Source: Eubacteriaceae bacterium
Lineage (GTDB): Bacteria > Bacillota > Clostridia > Peptostreptococcales > Anaerovoracaceae
Length of the DNA stretch: 64,000 nucleotides
Direction of reading: 5' to 3'
NCBI GenBank assembly: GCA_902362805.1
Contig: CABIXY010000001.1
Span: 550,358-614,357 of the forward strand
The position numbers and the translations under genes were made by a program. The notes beneath the pieces are model-generated. The model made no database searches. It worked only from the letters and a program-made list of their open reading frames with translations, and was not told where the DNA came from. Below are positions 32,953 through 41,132 of this stretch, piece by piece (the first letter of the stretch is position 1; each line of letters starts with the position of its first letter).

Positions 32953-33435
32953 TTACAGTATTTTCACCATGTCGTACCAGACCGCACCGCCGTGAACGGA
33001 CGCGGACAGGCCCTGGTTTTCGAAGCCGAACTTGGCGTAGTAGTGGATCAGGTGATCTTTGCAGGTCAAAGCCATAGAGGTCATTCCCTGTTCGCGTGCC
33101 GTTTCGATAGCACCGTGAAGCATTTGTTCTGCAACGCCGCAGCCCCGGCAGTCAGCAGCGGTCATGACATCGAGAACTGCACACACTGTTCCTCTGGGTA
33201 CTCGTTCCATCTCGAAAATATCATCATTGATGACGTCGGCAGCCATGGGAATCATACAGATGACACCGATGATTTTTCCGTCACTCTCACCGACGATAAA
33301 GTAATCGGGGTAGTTTGCAAGGCGCCAGGCATATTTTTCACGCGAAGCCGCTTCCTCAGGCGGGAAACTTTCTGCCTCGATTTCTGCAATTCTGTCCAGA
33401 TCCGCTGGATGCGCTTTTCTGATGTTCAGTTCCAT
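32953..33435 (-). CDS. GNAT family N-acetyltransferase
   Basis: 160 aa from ATG 33435. Begins LNIRKAHPADLDRIAEIEAESFPPEEAA, the start of an arylalkylamine/RimI-like GNAT; acetyl-CoA loop in VMTAADCRGCGVAEQMLHGAIETARE and the C-terminal YYAKFGFENQGLS strand. The substrate cannot be told. Its start overlaps the stop of the LUD gene, so the two are translationally coupled. Confidence 0.9.
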   Translation of the reverse strand: MELNIRKAHPADLDRIAEIEAESFPPEEAASREKYAWRLANYPDYFIVGESDGKIIGVICMIPMAADVINDDIFEMERVPRGTVCAVLDVMTAADCRGCGVAEQMLHGAIETAREQGMTSMALTCKDHLIHYYAKFGFENQGLSASVHGGAVWYDMVKIL

Positions 33436-33436
33436 A

Positions 33437-34042
33437 TCAATACCCTGCACTTTCTTCTACCAAAATAACTTCCATTTCGCAGGACATCATTTTTTTGTAA
33501 TGGATGACCATGGCGTTACAGATTCTTCCTTCGCTGCTGCAATCGTAGCAGTGGTCGCCTTTGACTGCGCAAGGAGTTTTGCAGTTCAGCCGTTTTGCGT
33601 TCAGCGGTGAAGCGGTGTTACGGGCGCGGTCGATGGCCTGATGGAGGTTTTCGCAGATTTTGTTGGAGCCGACGATAAAATAGACTTTCTCATGTCCGTA
33701 AAGGGTGGAAGCCAAGCGGTTGCCGGCACCGTCGATATTGACTATCTCACCCTCCTCGCTGACGGCATTGACTGAGGAAAGATAGATGGCAGTGTTCATC
33801 GCTTCTTTTCGTGTGTCGTCTACTGTTAAACCGTCTGCAGGATGCCAGTGCCAGTAGACCTGGTTGTGATCCGACAGGGTTTTGAAAGAACCCATTTCTT
33901 CTATCGTCATAGATCCGCCGATGCCGACAGTGGTGCTGTCAATCTGCTGGTTGAGATAGCGGTCAGCCTCTTCCAGTGTTGCGAAGACCGAGACCTGGTA
34001 GCCGTTTTTTTCTAAAGACTGTGCTGTTTTTGTGAGATTCAT
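33437..34042 (-). CDS. LUD domain (LutC/YkgG-like) protein
   Basis: 201 aa. GIGGSMTIEEMG and AVSEEGEIVNIDGAGNRLA are the conserved LUD motifs; the C-terminus has a Cys cluster (NCKTPCAVKGDHCYDCSSEGRICN) suited to metal or cluster binding. LUD proteins occur in lactate oxidation modules, but lutA/lutB are absent here, and stand-alone LUD proteins like this are common in Clostridia with no known job. AGGAGG precedes ATG. Confidence 0.88.
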   Translation of the reverse strand: MNLTKTAQSLEKNGYQVSVFATLEEADRYLNQQIDSTTVGIGGSMTIEEMGSFKTLSDHNQVYWHWHPADGLTVDDTRKEAMNTAIYLSSVNAVSEEGEIVNIDGAGNRLASTLYGHEKVYFIVGSNKICENLHQAIDRARNTASPLNAKRLNCKTPCAVKGDHCYDCSSEGRICNAMVIHYKKMMSCEMEVILVEESAGY

Positions 34043-34129
34043 CGTTTTTACCTCCTCAGGGATTCTATAAGCTTTTATTTATCATAACACATATGGCGAA
34101 AATGCGTAAGAAGAGTTGGCATAATTTTG

Positions 34130-34930
34130 TCAACAGGCATCGTCTGGAAAAGGATCCGTCTCTTTGTCCGTTAAAAAACGTCTGTGATATTTCAGCTTGG
34201 CATATCGGAGTACTTTTTGCAAATAAACAGTGTTATAAGCGCCTCCTACTGCGCCTACGATAGGAATTCCTTGTAAGAACTTCAGATAAAGCAGTTCCTT
34301 GGACATGGTTGCGGAAGTGACTTTTATCTGCCTGACTTGATCGTAGTCGACGGGCCAGACCGACTGTTCGATGTATGCGTTGAGTTCTTTGTCTGCCTGA
34401 ACTAAATCCTCACCATAAGACAAAGCGGCTTCGACGATTTTTAATACAAAATATTTTTCTGCGGGTGTGTCATAGCTGTAGCCGAAGTTCAGTGCCACTT
34501 CATAAATGCTCTTGAGGAGAACGCCAACGAAGAGGGGGATATCGGGAAGACCGATGCCCAGCGCGCCCAAGCCTACGCCTTCTACACTGGAGAGCAGCAG
34601 GTTTTTGGTGTTGGCGGTATCGGTTTTTTGGGAAAATTGTCGCAGTGATTTTTTGTCTTCTTTTAATTCAACAGCATAAGCATTGATTTTAAATTGCCTT
34701 TCCAGTTCGTCTTTCCTATACGTCTTTTCGATTATACCAGTACCTTTTTCAAAGATCGTCTCAAAGGCTTTAGCGAAAGCAGCATCGAGTGTACCCTGCA
34801 GTTTTTCGGGGATCTTGTCTTCCAGAAGCTGGTTTAGCCTGCTGTCCTTTTTGTGTGTCCCTTTCTCAAGAAAGGCCTTTTCTTGCTTGAGCAGCCTGTT
34901 CCATTCTTTTTCCCTCGGTGTGATTTTCAC
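34130..34930 (-). CDS. EcsC family protein
   Basis: 266 aa. A long helical N-terminus, then the EcsC-type hydrophobic block LSSVEGVGLGALGIGLPDIPLFVGVLLKSIYEVALNFGYSYDTPAEKYFVLKIVEAAL and the late motif GIPIVGAVGGAYNTVYLQKVLRYAKLKYHRRFL. The EcsC family is membrane-associated and of poorly known function. It lies next to, and is divergent from, the hairpin array at 34950. Confidence 0.88.
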   Translation of the reverse strand: MKITPREKEWNRLLKQEKAFLEKGTHKKDSRLNQLLEDKIPEKLQGTLDAAFAKAFETIFEKGTGIIEKTYRKDELERQFKINAYAVELKEDKKSLRQFSQKTDTANTKNLLLSSVEGVGLGALGIGLPDIPLFVGVLLKSIYEVALNFGYSYDTPAEKYFVLKIVEAALSYGEDLVQADKELNAYIEQSVWPVDYDQVRQIKVTSATMSKELLYLKFLQGIPIVGAVGGAYNTVYLQKVLRYAKLKYHRRFLTDKETDPFPDDAC

Positions 34931-34949
34931 TAGTATAAACCCCCTTTTT

Positions 34950-35240
34950 GTGATAAAATATCATGTGCATTCCCTTTGGAATAGAGAAGAACATGCTGAA
35001 ATGAACGTCTCATTGCAGCAACGCCGTATAATTTGATGTGTTCATTATACCATGTGCATACCTTTAAATATAGAATCGCGGCACATGATTCAATGAACGT
35101 CACATTGCGGCAACGCCGATAGAAATTAATACGTTCATTATACCATGTGCATACCTTTAAATATAGAATCGCGGTACATGATTCAATGAACGTCACATTG
35201 CGACAACGTCGATAGAAATTAATACGTTCATTATACCATT
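34950..35240. repeat. Hairpin-array repeat, family A, locus 2 (three units, exact 93-bp period)
   Basis: TTCATTATACC restarts at 35041, 35134 and 35227, so the period is exactly 93 bp. H1 stems: CATGTGC/GAACATG (edge unit), CATGTGC/GCACATG, CATGTGC/GTACATG (one G-U). H2 stems: AATGAACGT/GTGTTCATT (two G-U), AATGAACGT/ACGTTCATT twice; inner mini-hairpins CAGC/GCCG, CGGC/GCCG, CGAC/GTCG around AAC. Lies between the EcsC gene and the glyoxalase gene, ending 28 bp before the latter's start. Confidence 0.88.
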
Positions 35241-35267
35241 ATATAAATCGGAAAGTGAGGAATTTAC

Positions 35268-35630
35268 ATGAAATTTACGATGTATCACAGCTGTATTACA
35301 GTTTTAGACTTAGAGAAATCTATAGCGTTTTATGAAAAGGCCCTTGGTCTTTCGGAAATCAGACGTATGGAAGGCGACGATTACAAGATTGTCTTTATGG
35401 GAACGGATGGAAATCCGTGTCAGTTAGAACTGACCTGGTATGCGGATCGGACAGAGCCTTATGATCTGGGAGACAATGAAATTCATGTTGGTTTTAGAGT
35501 GGACGACTTTGATGCTGCCAAGAAGTATCACGAAGAGATGGGCTGCATCTGCTTTGATAACTCTAATTTCGGTGTCTATTTTATTGAAGATCCAGATGGA
35601 TATTGGATGGAAATTATTCCAACCAGATAA
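35268..35630 (+). CDS. VOC family protein (lactoylglutathione lyase-like)
   Basis: 120 aa. Two beta-alpha-beta3 halves: YHSCITVLDLEKSIAFYEKALGLSEIRR and EIHVGFRVDDFDAAKKYHEEMGC, ending FIEDPDGYWMEIIP. Candidate metal ligands are H7, E near 55 (QLELTW), H74-region (EIHVGF) and the final E (WMEI). Resembles glyoxalase I, which isomerises the methylglyoxal adduct, but small VOC proteins vary in function. Confidence 0.9.
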   Translation: MKFTMYHSCITVLDLEKSIAFYEKALGLSEIRRMEGDDYKIVFMGTDGNPCQLELTWYADRTEPYDLGDNEIHVGFRVDDFDAAKKYHEEMGCICFDNSNFGVYFIEDPDGYWMEIIPTR

Positions 35631-35650
35631 AGAAGAATATAGAATATGAC

Positions 35651-35694
35651 AAACCCCGCTGAACACCAGTTAAACTGGAGATCCGCGGGGTTTT
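35651..35694 (+). terminator. Terminator after the VOC gene
   Basis: AAACCCCGC / GCGGGGTTTT with inner CCAGTT/AACTGG. Confidence 0.85.
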
Positions 35695-35705
35695 ATATTG
35701 GATAG

Positions 35706-36345
35706 AAGCCGAGCCTTGACCCTCGCAGTTACGCAGGCTCGGTCTAAACCCTAGCCAATGCGTAACTGGCCCAAGCAGAAGCCCCCGCAGTTACGCAGAT
35801 AGGGCGAAAATGACCGTTTCCGTTACGCAAACCCGGTCTGAACTCCGGCTGATGCGTAACTGACCCAAGCAGAAGCACCCGCAGTTACGCAGAATCGGCA
35901 AAAAATGCCGTTTCCGTTACACAACCCTGGTCTAAACCCTGGCCAATGCGTAACTGGCCCGAGCCTTGACCCCTCGCAGTTACGCAGAATTGGCAAAAAA
36001 GGCCGTTTTCGTTACGCAGGCTCGGTCTGAACTCCGGCTGATGCGTAACTGACCCAAGCAGAAGCACCCGCAGTTACGCAGAATTGGCAAAAAAGGCCGT
36101 TTCCGTTACGCAACCCTGGTCTAAACCCTGGCCAATGCGTAACTGGCCCAAGCAGAAGCGCACGCAGTTACGCAGATAGGGCGAAAAATGCCATTTCCGT
36201 TACGCAGGCTCGGTCTAAACTCCGGCCGATGCGTAACTGGGCCGAGCCTTGACCCCCGCAGTTACGCAGAATCGGCAAAAAATGCCATTTCCGTTACGCA
36301 GGCTCGGTCTGGAACCCAGCTGATGCGTAACCGGGTCGAGTCTTG
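35706..36345. repeat. Tandem palindromic array, family D (about 6.5 units of 94 bp)
   Basis: CAGTTACGCAG occurs at 35726, 35788, 35882, 35977, 36071, 36165 and 36259: spacings 62 (truncated first unit), 94, 95, 94, 94, 94. Each unit has TGCGTAACTG / CAGTTACGCA (10-bp inverted pair around about 20 nt), GGCA-A5-TGCC type mini-stems with variants, and TTACGCA / TGCGTAA around a GGT...ACC stem. Two forms of the connector alternate (CCCAAGCAGAAGC and CCGAGCCTTGACC). No coding capacity with a ribosome site. It fills 35695-36463. Confidence 0.88.
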
Positions 36346-36463
36346 ACCCCTGGGCTGCTCCAAAAGTTGGACTTCATAATAAAGCAGTTTTTCTGCTTGG
36401 CTGTCTCCTTATGCCGCCTGCAGGCAAAAAAGTCTTGCCGCCGCAAAAAATATAAAAAACCTA

Positions 36464-36503
36464 TTGACAAACTGTTATAACTGTATATACTGTATATATA
36501 CAG
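36464..36503 (+). promoter_or_regulatory. Promoter with GntR-type operator
   Basis: TTGACA (36464-36469), 16-bp spacer, TATACT (36486-36491). Perfect palindrome CTGTATATATACAG at 36490-36503 overlaps the -10 box, with an extra CTGTATATAC half just upstream. Confidence 0.85.
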
Positions 36504-36527
36504 TGAAATAACAAAGGAGGCCAAACT

Positions 36528-36902
36528 TTGGATATCATTATCAGTAATCCTAGTAGTCAGCCGATCTATGAGCAGATTTGCACACAGATTAAAAATCAAA
36601 TTATTTCAGAAAAGTTGGCAGAAGGGGACGCCCTTCCGTCAATCAGGTCGCTGGCAAAGGACTTAAAAATCAGTGTCATTACGACAAAGCGTGCCTATGA
36701 CGAACTTGAACAAGAGGGGTTCATATATACAGTAGCCGGAAAGGGATGCTTTGTGGCAGAGAGAAACGTGGAGCTTATCAGAGAGGGGAATCTCAAAAAG
36801 ATAGAGCTTTTGATGGAGGAGATTTTAGCGCTGGGAGCGTCATGCAACTTGAACAGCAGTGAACTGATTGAGATGTTTCGATTGATGTCTAAGGAGGAAT
36901 AG
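36528..36902 (+). CDS. GntR family regulator (YtrA type)
   Basis: 124 aa, TTG start after GGAGG. Winged HTH: QPIYEQICTQIKNQIISEKLAEGDALPSIRSLAKDLKISVITTKRAYDELEQEGFIYTVAGKGCFVAE; the short C-terminus is the YtrA dimer helix. YtrA-type genes usually precede ABC transporter genes they repress, and that is the case here. Likely binds CTGTATATATACAG. Confidence 0.95.
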   Translation: MDIIISNPSSQPIYEQICTQIKNQIISEKLAEGDALPSIRSLAKDLKISVITTKRAYDELEQEGFIYTVAGKGCFVAERNVELIREGNLKKIELLMEEILALGASCNLNSSELIEMFRLMSKEE

Positions 36903-36904
36903 GA

Positions 36905-37759
36905 ATGGGATACGAAAATGCTATAGAACTAAAAAATGTGACAAAAGAGTTTAAAGGATTTAAATTGGATAATATCAGTTTTGACCTGCCGAAAGGCTGT
37001 ATTTTGGGTCTGGTAGGAGAAAACGGAGCTGGAAAAAGCACAACGATTAACCTGATCATGAACGCACTGAAAAGCGATAGCGGAGAGATTTCCGTCATGG
37101 GAGTTGATAATCGTTCTGAAGATTTTGCGAAGTTGAAAGAGGACATCGGGGTAGTCCTGGATGAAGCATATTTCCCAATTGTCATCAACGCCGAAGTCGT
37201 GAACAAAATGATGAAAGCAACCTATACCAGATGGGATGAAAACGTCTTTTTTGACTATATCCATAGATTTGATCTGCCTCTCAAAAAGCAATTTAAGGAA
37301 TTTTCCAGAGGTATGAAGATGAAACTTGCAATTGCAGTGGCGCTTTCCCATGACCCGAAGCTTTTGGTCCTGGATGAGGCTACCAGTGGATTGGATCCCA
37401 TCGTGAGAGATGAAATCCTTGAAATCTTTTACGATTTTACGAGAGATCCGGAACATTCCGTTCTGATTTCCTCTCATATCCTCAGCGACTTAGAGAAGTT
37501 GTGTGATTATGTAGCATTTATTCATAAAGGAAAGCTGCTGTTCTGTGAGGGAAAAGACGAACTGCTGGAGAAATACGGTGTCGTCAGATGCGCGAGAAGC
37601 CAGTTGGCGGATATTCCGCCAGGAGCAGTCAAAGGTAAACGGATTAGCGAATACGGCGCAGAGTGCCTGGTGGAAAGAAACCTGGTTTCAAGTTCCTTTA
37701 ATATCGAAAAGGCAAGTGTTGAAGACATAATTTTATATATGGTGAAGGGGGATAAATAA
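36905..37759 (+). CDS. ABC transporter ATP-binding protein
   Basis: 284 aa. Walker A GENGAGKST, signature FSRGMKMKLAIA (a divergent LSGGQ, common in this exporter class), Walker B LLVLDEATSGLD, H-loop SSHILSDLEK. The C-terminal 70 residues are an accessory region. Forms an exporter with the downstream permease; the GntR-ABC layout matches the phenol-soluble-modulin/antimicrobial peptide type seen in Firmicutes, but the substrate is unknown. Confidence 0.95.
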   Translation: MGYENAIELKNVTKEFKGFKLDNISFDLPKGCILGLVGENGAGKSTTINLIMNALKSDSGEISVMGVDNRSEDFAKLKEDIGVVLDEAYFPIVINAEVVNKMMKATYTRWDENVFFDYIHRFDLPLKKQFKEFSRGMKMKLAIAVALSHDPKLLVLDEATSGLDPIVRDEILEIFYDFTRDPEHSVLISSHILSDLEKLCDYVAFIHKGKLLFCEGKDELLEKYGVVRCARSQLADIPPGAVKGKRISEYGAECLVERNLVSSSFNIEKASVEDIILYMVKGDK

Positions 37760-37760
37760 A

Positions 37761-38372
37761 ATGAGAGGACTTGTATTAAAAGATTCCTATGTATTGCTGA
37801 AACAAATGAAGTTATTCGGTGTATTGATGCTGATTATGGCGGTGATACCAAACACGTTTACACGGGGGTTTGCGATCATGTATGCGTCGATGCTGCCGAT
37901 CACGGCAATCTCTTTTGATGAGCAGGCGAAATGGGATTATTATGCAAATATGATGCCTTATAAAAAAAGGGATATGGCTTTATCTAAATACATCATCGGT
38001 ATCATTTTTACGTTGGTGGTCTGCGTGATTGAAGTTCTGGCGATTATTGTAACAGCCGCCGTCAAAAATCAGTCGTCTGCCATCATGCAGGAACATCTGA
38101 TGATTGTTCCTCTTATAGCTGCAGTAGCTATGATACTCATGTCAATCAATCTCCCCCTCATTATGAAAATGGGTGCGGAGCGAGGACGAATGGTGTATAT
38201 CCTGCTTACAGTCTTCGTGGCTGTAGCCGTGGTAGGCTCTGTAGAAGTTGACAGCCCCCTTTGGCAGTTGGATGAGAACCTGATTATGATAGGTCTTGTG
38301 GTGATTGCCATTGCAGCATTATTGATATCCATGGCGATTTCAGTCAAAGTATACAACGGCAAACGCTCTTAA
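37761..38372 (+). CDS. ABC-2 type permease
   Basis: 203 aa, six membrane helices. N-terminus MRGLVLKDSYVLLKQMK is the cytosolic coupling region; DEQAKWDYYANMMPYKKRDMALSKY is the conserved loop of this permease type. Begins directly after the ATPase gene stop, forming one operon with it. Confidence 0.9.
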   Translation: MRGLVLKDSYVLLKQMKLFGVLMLIMAVIPNTFTRGFAIMYASMLPITAISFDEQAKWDYYANMMPYKKRDMALSKYIIGIIFTLVVCVIEVLAIIVTAAVKNQSSAIMQEHLMIVPLIAAVAMILMSINLPLIMKMGAERGRMVYILLTVFVAVAVVGSVEVDSPLWQLDENLIMIGLVVIAIAALLISMAISVKVYNGKRS

Positions 38373-38388
38373 GTTTATCTACAGCAGC

Positions 38389-38410
38389 AAAGACCCTTCG
38401 GGGTCTTTTT
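38389..38410 (+). terminator. Terminator of the GntR-ABC operon
   Basis: AAAGACCC-TTCG-GGGTCTTT with T5. Confidence 0.95.
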
Positions 38411-38508
38411 GTAATTCTTAAAAATTCTTAATTCTCACGATATCTATATATTTTTTCAGTGATACGGTATAAAATGTATGTGCAAGAGGGAACAGAAAGG
38501 ACATTTTT

Positions 38509-39207
38509 ATGGAACAGAACAGAATTTTAATTGTTGATGATGACCCCAATATCAGAGAGGTCTTGTCAGTTTTGCTCGGAAGCGAAGGCTATTCTGTGGA
38601 CCAGGCGGAAGATGGAGAAGAAGCCCTTAAGAAAGTAGATAAAGACAAAAATATAGACTTAGTAATATTGGATATAATGATGCCTGGGATGTCTGGCGTA
38701 GAGGTCTGCGCATACATCAGAAAGAAGTCTCCCGTTCCGGTGCTTTTCCTGACCGCAAAATCTCAGGACCAGGACAAGGTAGAAGCCTATACCGAAGGCG
38801 GTGACGACTATTTAGTGAAACCTTTTTCACAGACTGAACTGCTGATGAAGGTCAAATCTTTGCTGCGCCGTTACAAAGAATATCAGGGGAAATCGGCGCC
38901 AAAGGCCATACCGACCATCGGCGGCAATATTTCTATCGACACGAAGACCAGATCGGCACTGAAGGGCGATCGTAAGATCGCTTTGACAGATAAAGAATTT
39001 GATATTTTGCAGTTTTTTATGGAACACAAGAGTGAGATTGTGGAGAACAAAGACCTTTACGAAGGCGTTTGGGGAGAAAAGTATCTGCCATCCGCGGGGA
39101 ACACCATTATGGTACATGTACTGAATCTGAGAAAGAAGTTGGAAGAAGACGTGAACAATCCAAAGATCATCAAAACCGTATGGGGAAAGGGGTATAAGGT
39201 TGAATAG
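38509..39207 (+). CDS. OmpR/PhoB-type response regulator (VanR-like)
   Basis: 232 aa. Receiver: IVDDDPNIRE, phospho-acceptor D55 (LVILDIMMPG), FLTAKS and DDYLVKPF. C-terminal winged HTH: IALTDKEFDILQFFMEHKSEIVENKDLYEGVWGEKYLPSAGNTIMVHVLNLRKKLEED. Overlaps the sensor kinase gene by 8 bp. The kinase and four cell-envelope genes follow, likely one transcript. Confidence 0.95.
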   Translation: MEQNRILIVDDDPNIREVLSVLLGSEGYSVDQAEDGEEALKKVDKDKNIDLVILDIMMPGMSGVEVCAYIRKKSPVPVLFLTAKSQDQDKVEAYTEGGDDYLVKPFSQTELLMKVKSLLRRYKEYQGKSAPKAIPTIGGNISIDTKTRSALKGDRKIALTDKEFDILQFFMEHKSEIVENKDLYEGVWGEKYLPSAGNTIMVHVLNLRKKLEEDVNNPKIIKTVWGKGYKVE

Positions 39208-40636
39208 AAAAAAACGATTTATTTCTCTCAATCTCAAAATGACTGTAGCGATTCTGGCAGGCATTGTATTGGCATTTTGCATGTATCTTTTCTGCACATG
39301 GTTTGAAACGCATATTACCAATACCTATTACACCAGTGATAAGGCAGTAGAGAAAAACGTGGGGGCTGTTTATGACAGCCTGGAGAGTTACATAAAAAAA
39401 TATAATGTTGAAGCTACGGATCGGGACGCTCTGACCAATTGGCTGAATGAACAGAAGTATACATATTTCTTCATTTATAATGACGATACCAATGTCTTTG
39501 AAAAGGGGTGGTGGGGTAATTCTAATTCAGACAATCAGAATGATCCGCTGGCAAATGAAGATGCGCCGATCAACAATGATTTAAGCAGTGCCGACATCAA
39601 AGGCGACAGAGTAACGGAGGATACGTTTCTCACTGATGCCAAGAACCGCATTATCGAGTTTGCAGACGGCAGATATTATGTGTTTATTGACGTGTATAAG
39701 GAGCAGCATTTTCATGAAATCATGGTCCTGGTGACTGTAGTGCTCTGTTTCCTCACGTTACTTACGACATTGCTGATTTATAACAAGAGGACGCTGAACC
39801 GTATCATTACATTGGCTTCTGAGGTACAGCAGATCAGCGATGGAAAGCTGGATTACGAAATTCATTCTTTCCATAATGATGAAATCGGGACACTGTCCAC
39901 CAGCGTGGATAATATGCGGAACTCGATTATTCAAAAGCATCAGAACGAAAAAGAAGCCTGGGAGGCTAACACGCAGCTGATTACAGCGATGTCCCATGAT
40001 ATCAGAACACCCCTCACATCCATGATCGGCTATCTCGATATCATCGAAGGAAAGAAATACAAATCACAGGAGGAACTGGACAAATACATCTCTTCCTGCC
40101 GTGACAAGTCTTTCCAGCTGAAGGATCTCTCGGATAAATTGTTTCAGTATTTCCTGGTCTTTGGCAATCAGGGCAGTGACAGAACCCTGGAGAGCTATGA
40201 TGCCGGCATTCTGTTCCAGCAACTGCTGGCGGAGCATTGCGCGGAGGCAATCAGCTACGAGTATCGAGTGGATTTCCAGTATACGATACCGGAGGAAGTC
40301 AATGTGATGACAGACATATCCGGTCTGCGAAGACTTTTTGACAACGTGTTTTCTAACATTATGAAATACGGCGACAAAAGAGAAGTCATTCGTGTGGAAG
40401 CCTCTCTCAAAGGGGCAATCATCAAAATTGTCATCGAGAACTATATTCTGGAGCAGGCGAAGAAGGTCGAAAGCACGCGCATCGGTTTGAAGACCTGTGA
40501 ACGAATCTGCAGCGATTTGCAGGGGGCATTCCGTTATACGGAGGATGAACATCTCTTTACTGTAGAGGTCACTTTTCCCATAGCGATAGAAACGAAAGAC
40601 GACGTAGAAGCAAGGAAAGAAAGAGAGGAGTCTTAA
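39200..40636 (+). CDS. Sensor histidine kinase (VanS-like)
   Basis: 478 aa. Helix 1 at residues 12-35, an extracellular domain of about 135 aa, helix 2 near 175-195, a HAMP-like region (ASEVQQISDGKLDYEIHSFHNDEIGTLSTSVDNM), H-box ITAMSHDIRTPLTSMIGYLDI, then an ATPase domain. The ATPase domain has a weak N-box (LRRLFDNVFSNIMKYGDK) and lacks a clear DxGxG box; residues after it read VIENYILEQAKKVESTRIGLKTCERI. Such degenerate domains are found in VanS/BceS-like kinases. Confidence 0.92.
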   Translation: MNRKKRFISLNLKMTVAILAGIVLAFCMYLFCTWFETHITNTYYTSDKAVEKNVGAVYDSLESYIKKYNVEATDRDALTNWLNEQKYTYFFIYNDDTNVFEKGWWGNSNSDNQNDPLANEDAPINNDLSSADIKGDRVTEDTFLTDAKNRIIEFADGRYYVFIDVYKEQHFHEIMVLVTVVLCFLTLLTTLLIYNKRTLNRIITLASEVQQISDGKLDYEIHSFHNDEIGTLSTSVDNMRNSIIQKHQNEKEAWEANTQLITAMSHDIRTPLTSMIGYLDIIEGKKYKSQEELDKYISSCRDKSFQLKDLSDKLFQYFLVFGNQGSDRTLESYDAGILFQQLLAEHCAEAISYEYRVDFQYTIPEEVNVMTDISGLRRLFDNVFSNIMKYGDKREVIRVEASLKGAIIKIVIENYILEQAKKVESTRIGLKTCERICSDLQGAFRYTEDEHLFTVEVTFPIAIETKDDVEARKEREES

Positions 40637-41119
40637 TTGAAGAAGATAATTGTTTTTGCAGTAACCGCTGTTTTACTGTTGGCATTGACTGGCTGCGGAA
40701 ATCAGAACGATTCTGTAAAGTGTGTGAAAGCAGTAGAGGCGGCGTTGGAGAAGGTGGAATCCGCCGATATTGATACGACAGTCAACTATGATGATGACGC
40801 TTATGGCGAAAATTTTGAGAGATTGTATAATTTCCCAATAGAACAAGCAGATGACGGCGTCATCGCCTATGCTTCTAGCGGAGGCAGTGCTGACGAGATT
40901 TCTGTCGTTCACGTAGCAGACAGCAATGATGTGAGCGGCGTAAAGAAATATATGGAAGCCAGGCTGGAGAAGCGATTACAGGATTTTCAGAATTATAAGC
41001 CGGAAGAAGTTTGTAAAATTGAAAACGGCAGAGTAGTCGTGCAACAGCAATATGTAATGCTAGTTATTTCCAACAAAGCTGATGACATCGTCAGCGCAAT
41101 GAGAGAGGTATTGAGTTAA
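40637..41119 (+). CDS. DUF4358 domain lipoprotein
   Basis: 160 aa, TTG start directly after the kinase stop with AGAGAGGAG upstream. Signal peptide and lipobox LALTGC. The mature part (YNFPIEQADDGVIAYASSGGSADEISVVHVADSNDVSGVKKYMEARLEKRLQDFQNY) is typical of DUF4358, which often neighbours MBOAT and DHHW genes in Clostridia. Probably part of an envelope acylation machine. Confidence 0.88.
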   Translation: MKKIIVFAVTAVLLLALTGCGNQNDSVKCVKAVEAALEKVESADIDTTVNYDDDAYGENFERLYNFPIEQADDGVIAYASSGGSADEISVVHVADSNDVSGVKKYMEARLEKRLQDFQNYKPEEVCKIENGRVVVQQQYVMLVISNKADDIVSAMREVLS

Positions 41120-41132
41120 AAGGGAGAAGAGT

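Noticed and set aside
35706..36345. CRISPR array
   Set aside because: The whole unit is conserved between copies; there are no unique spacers.
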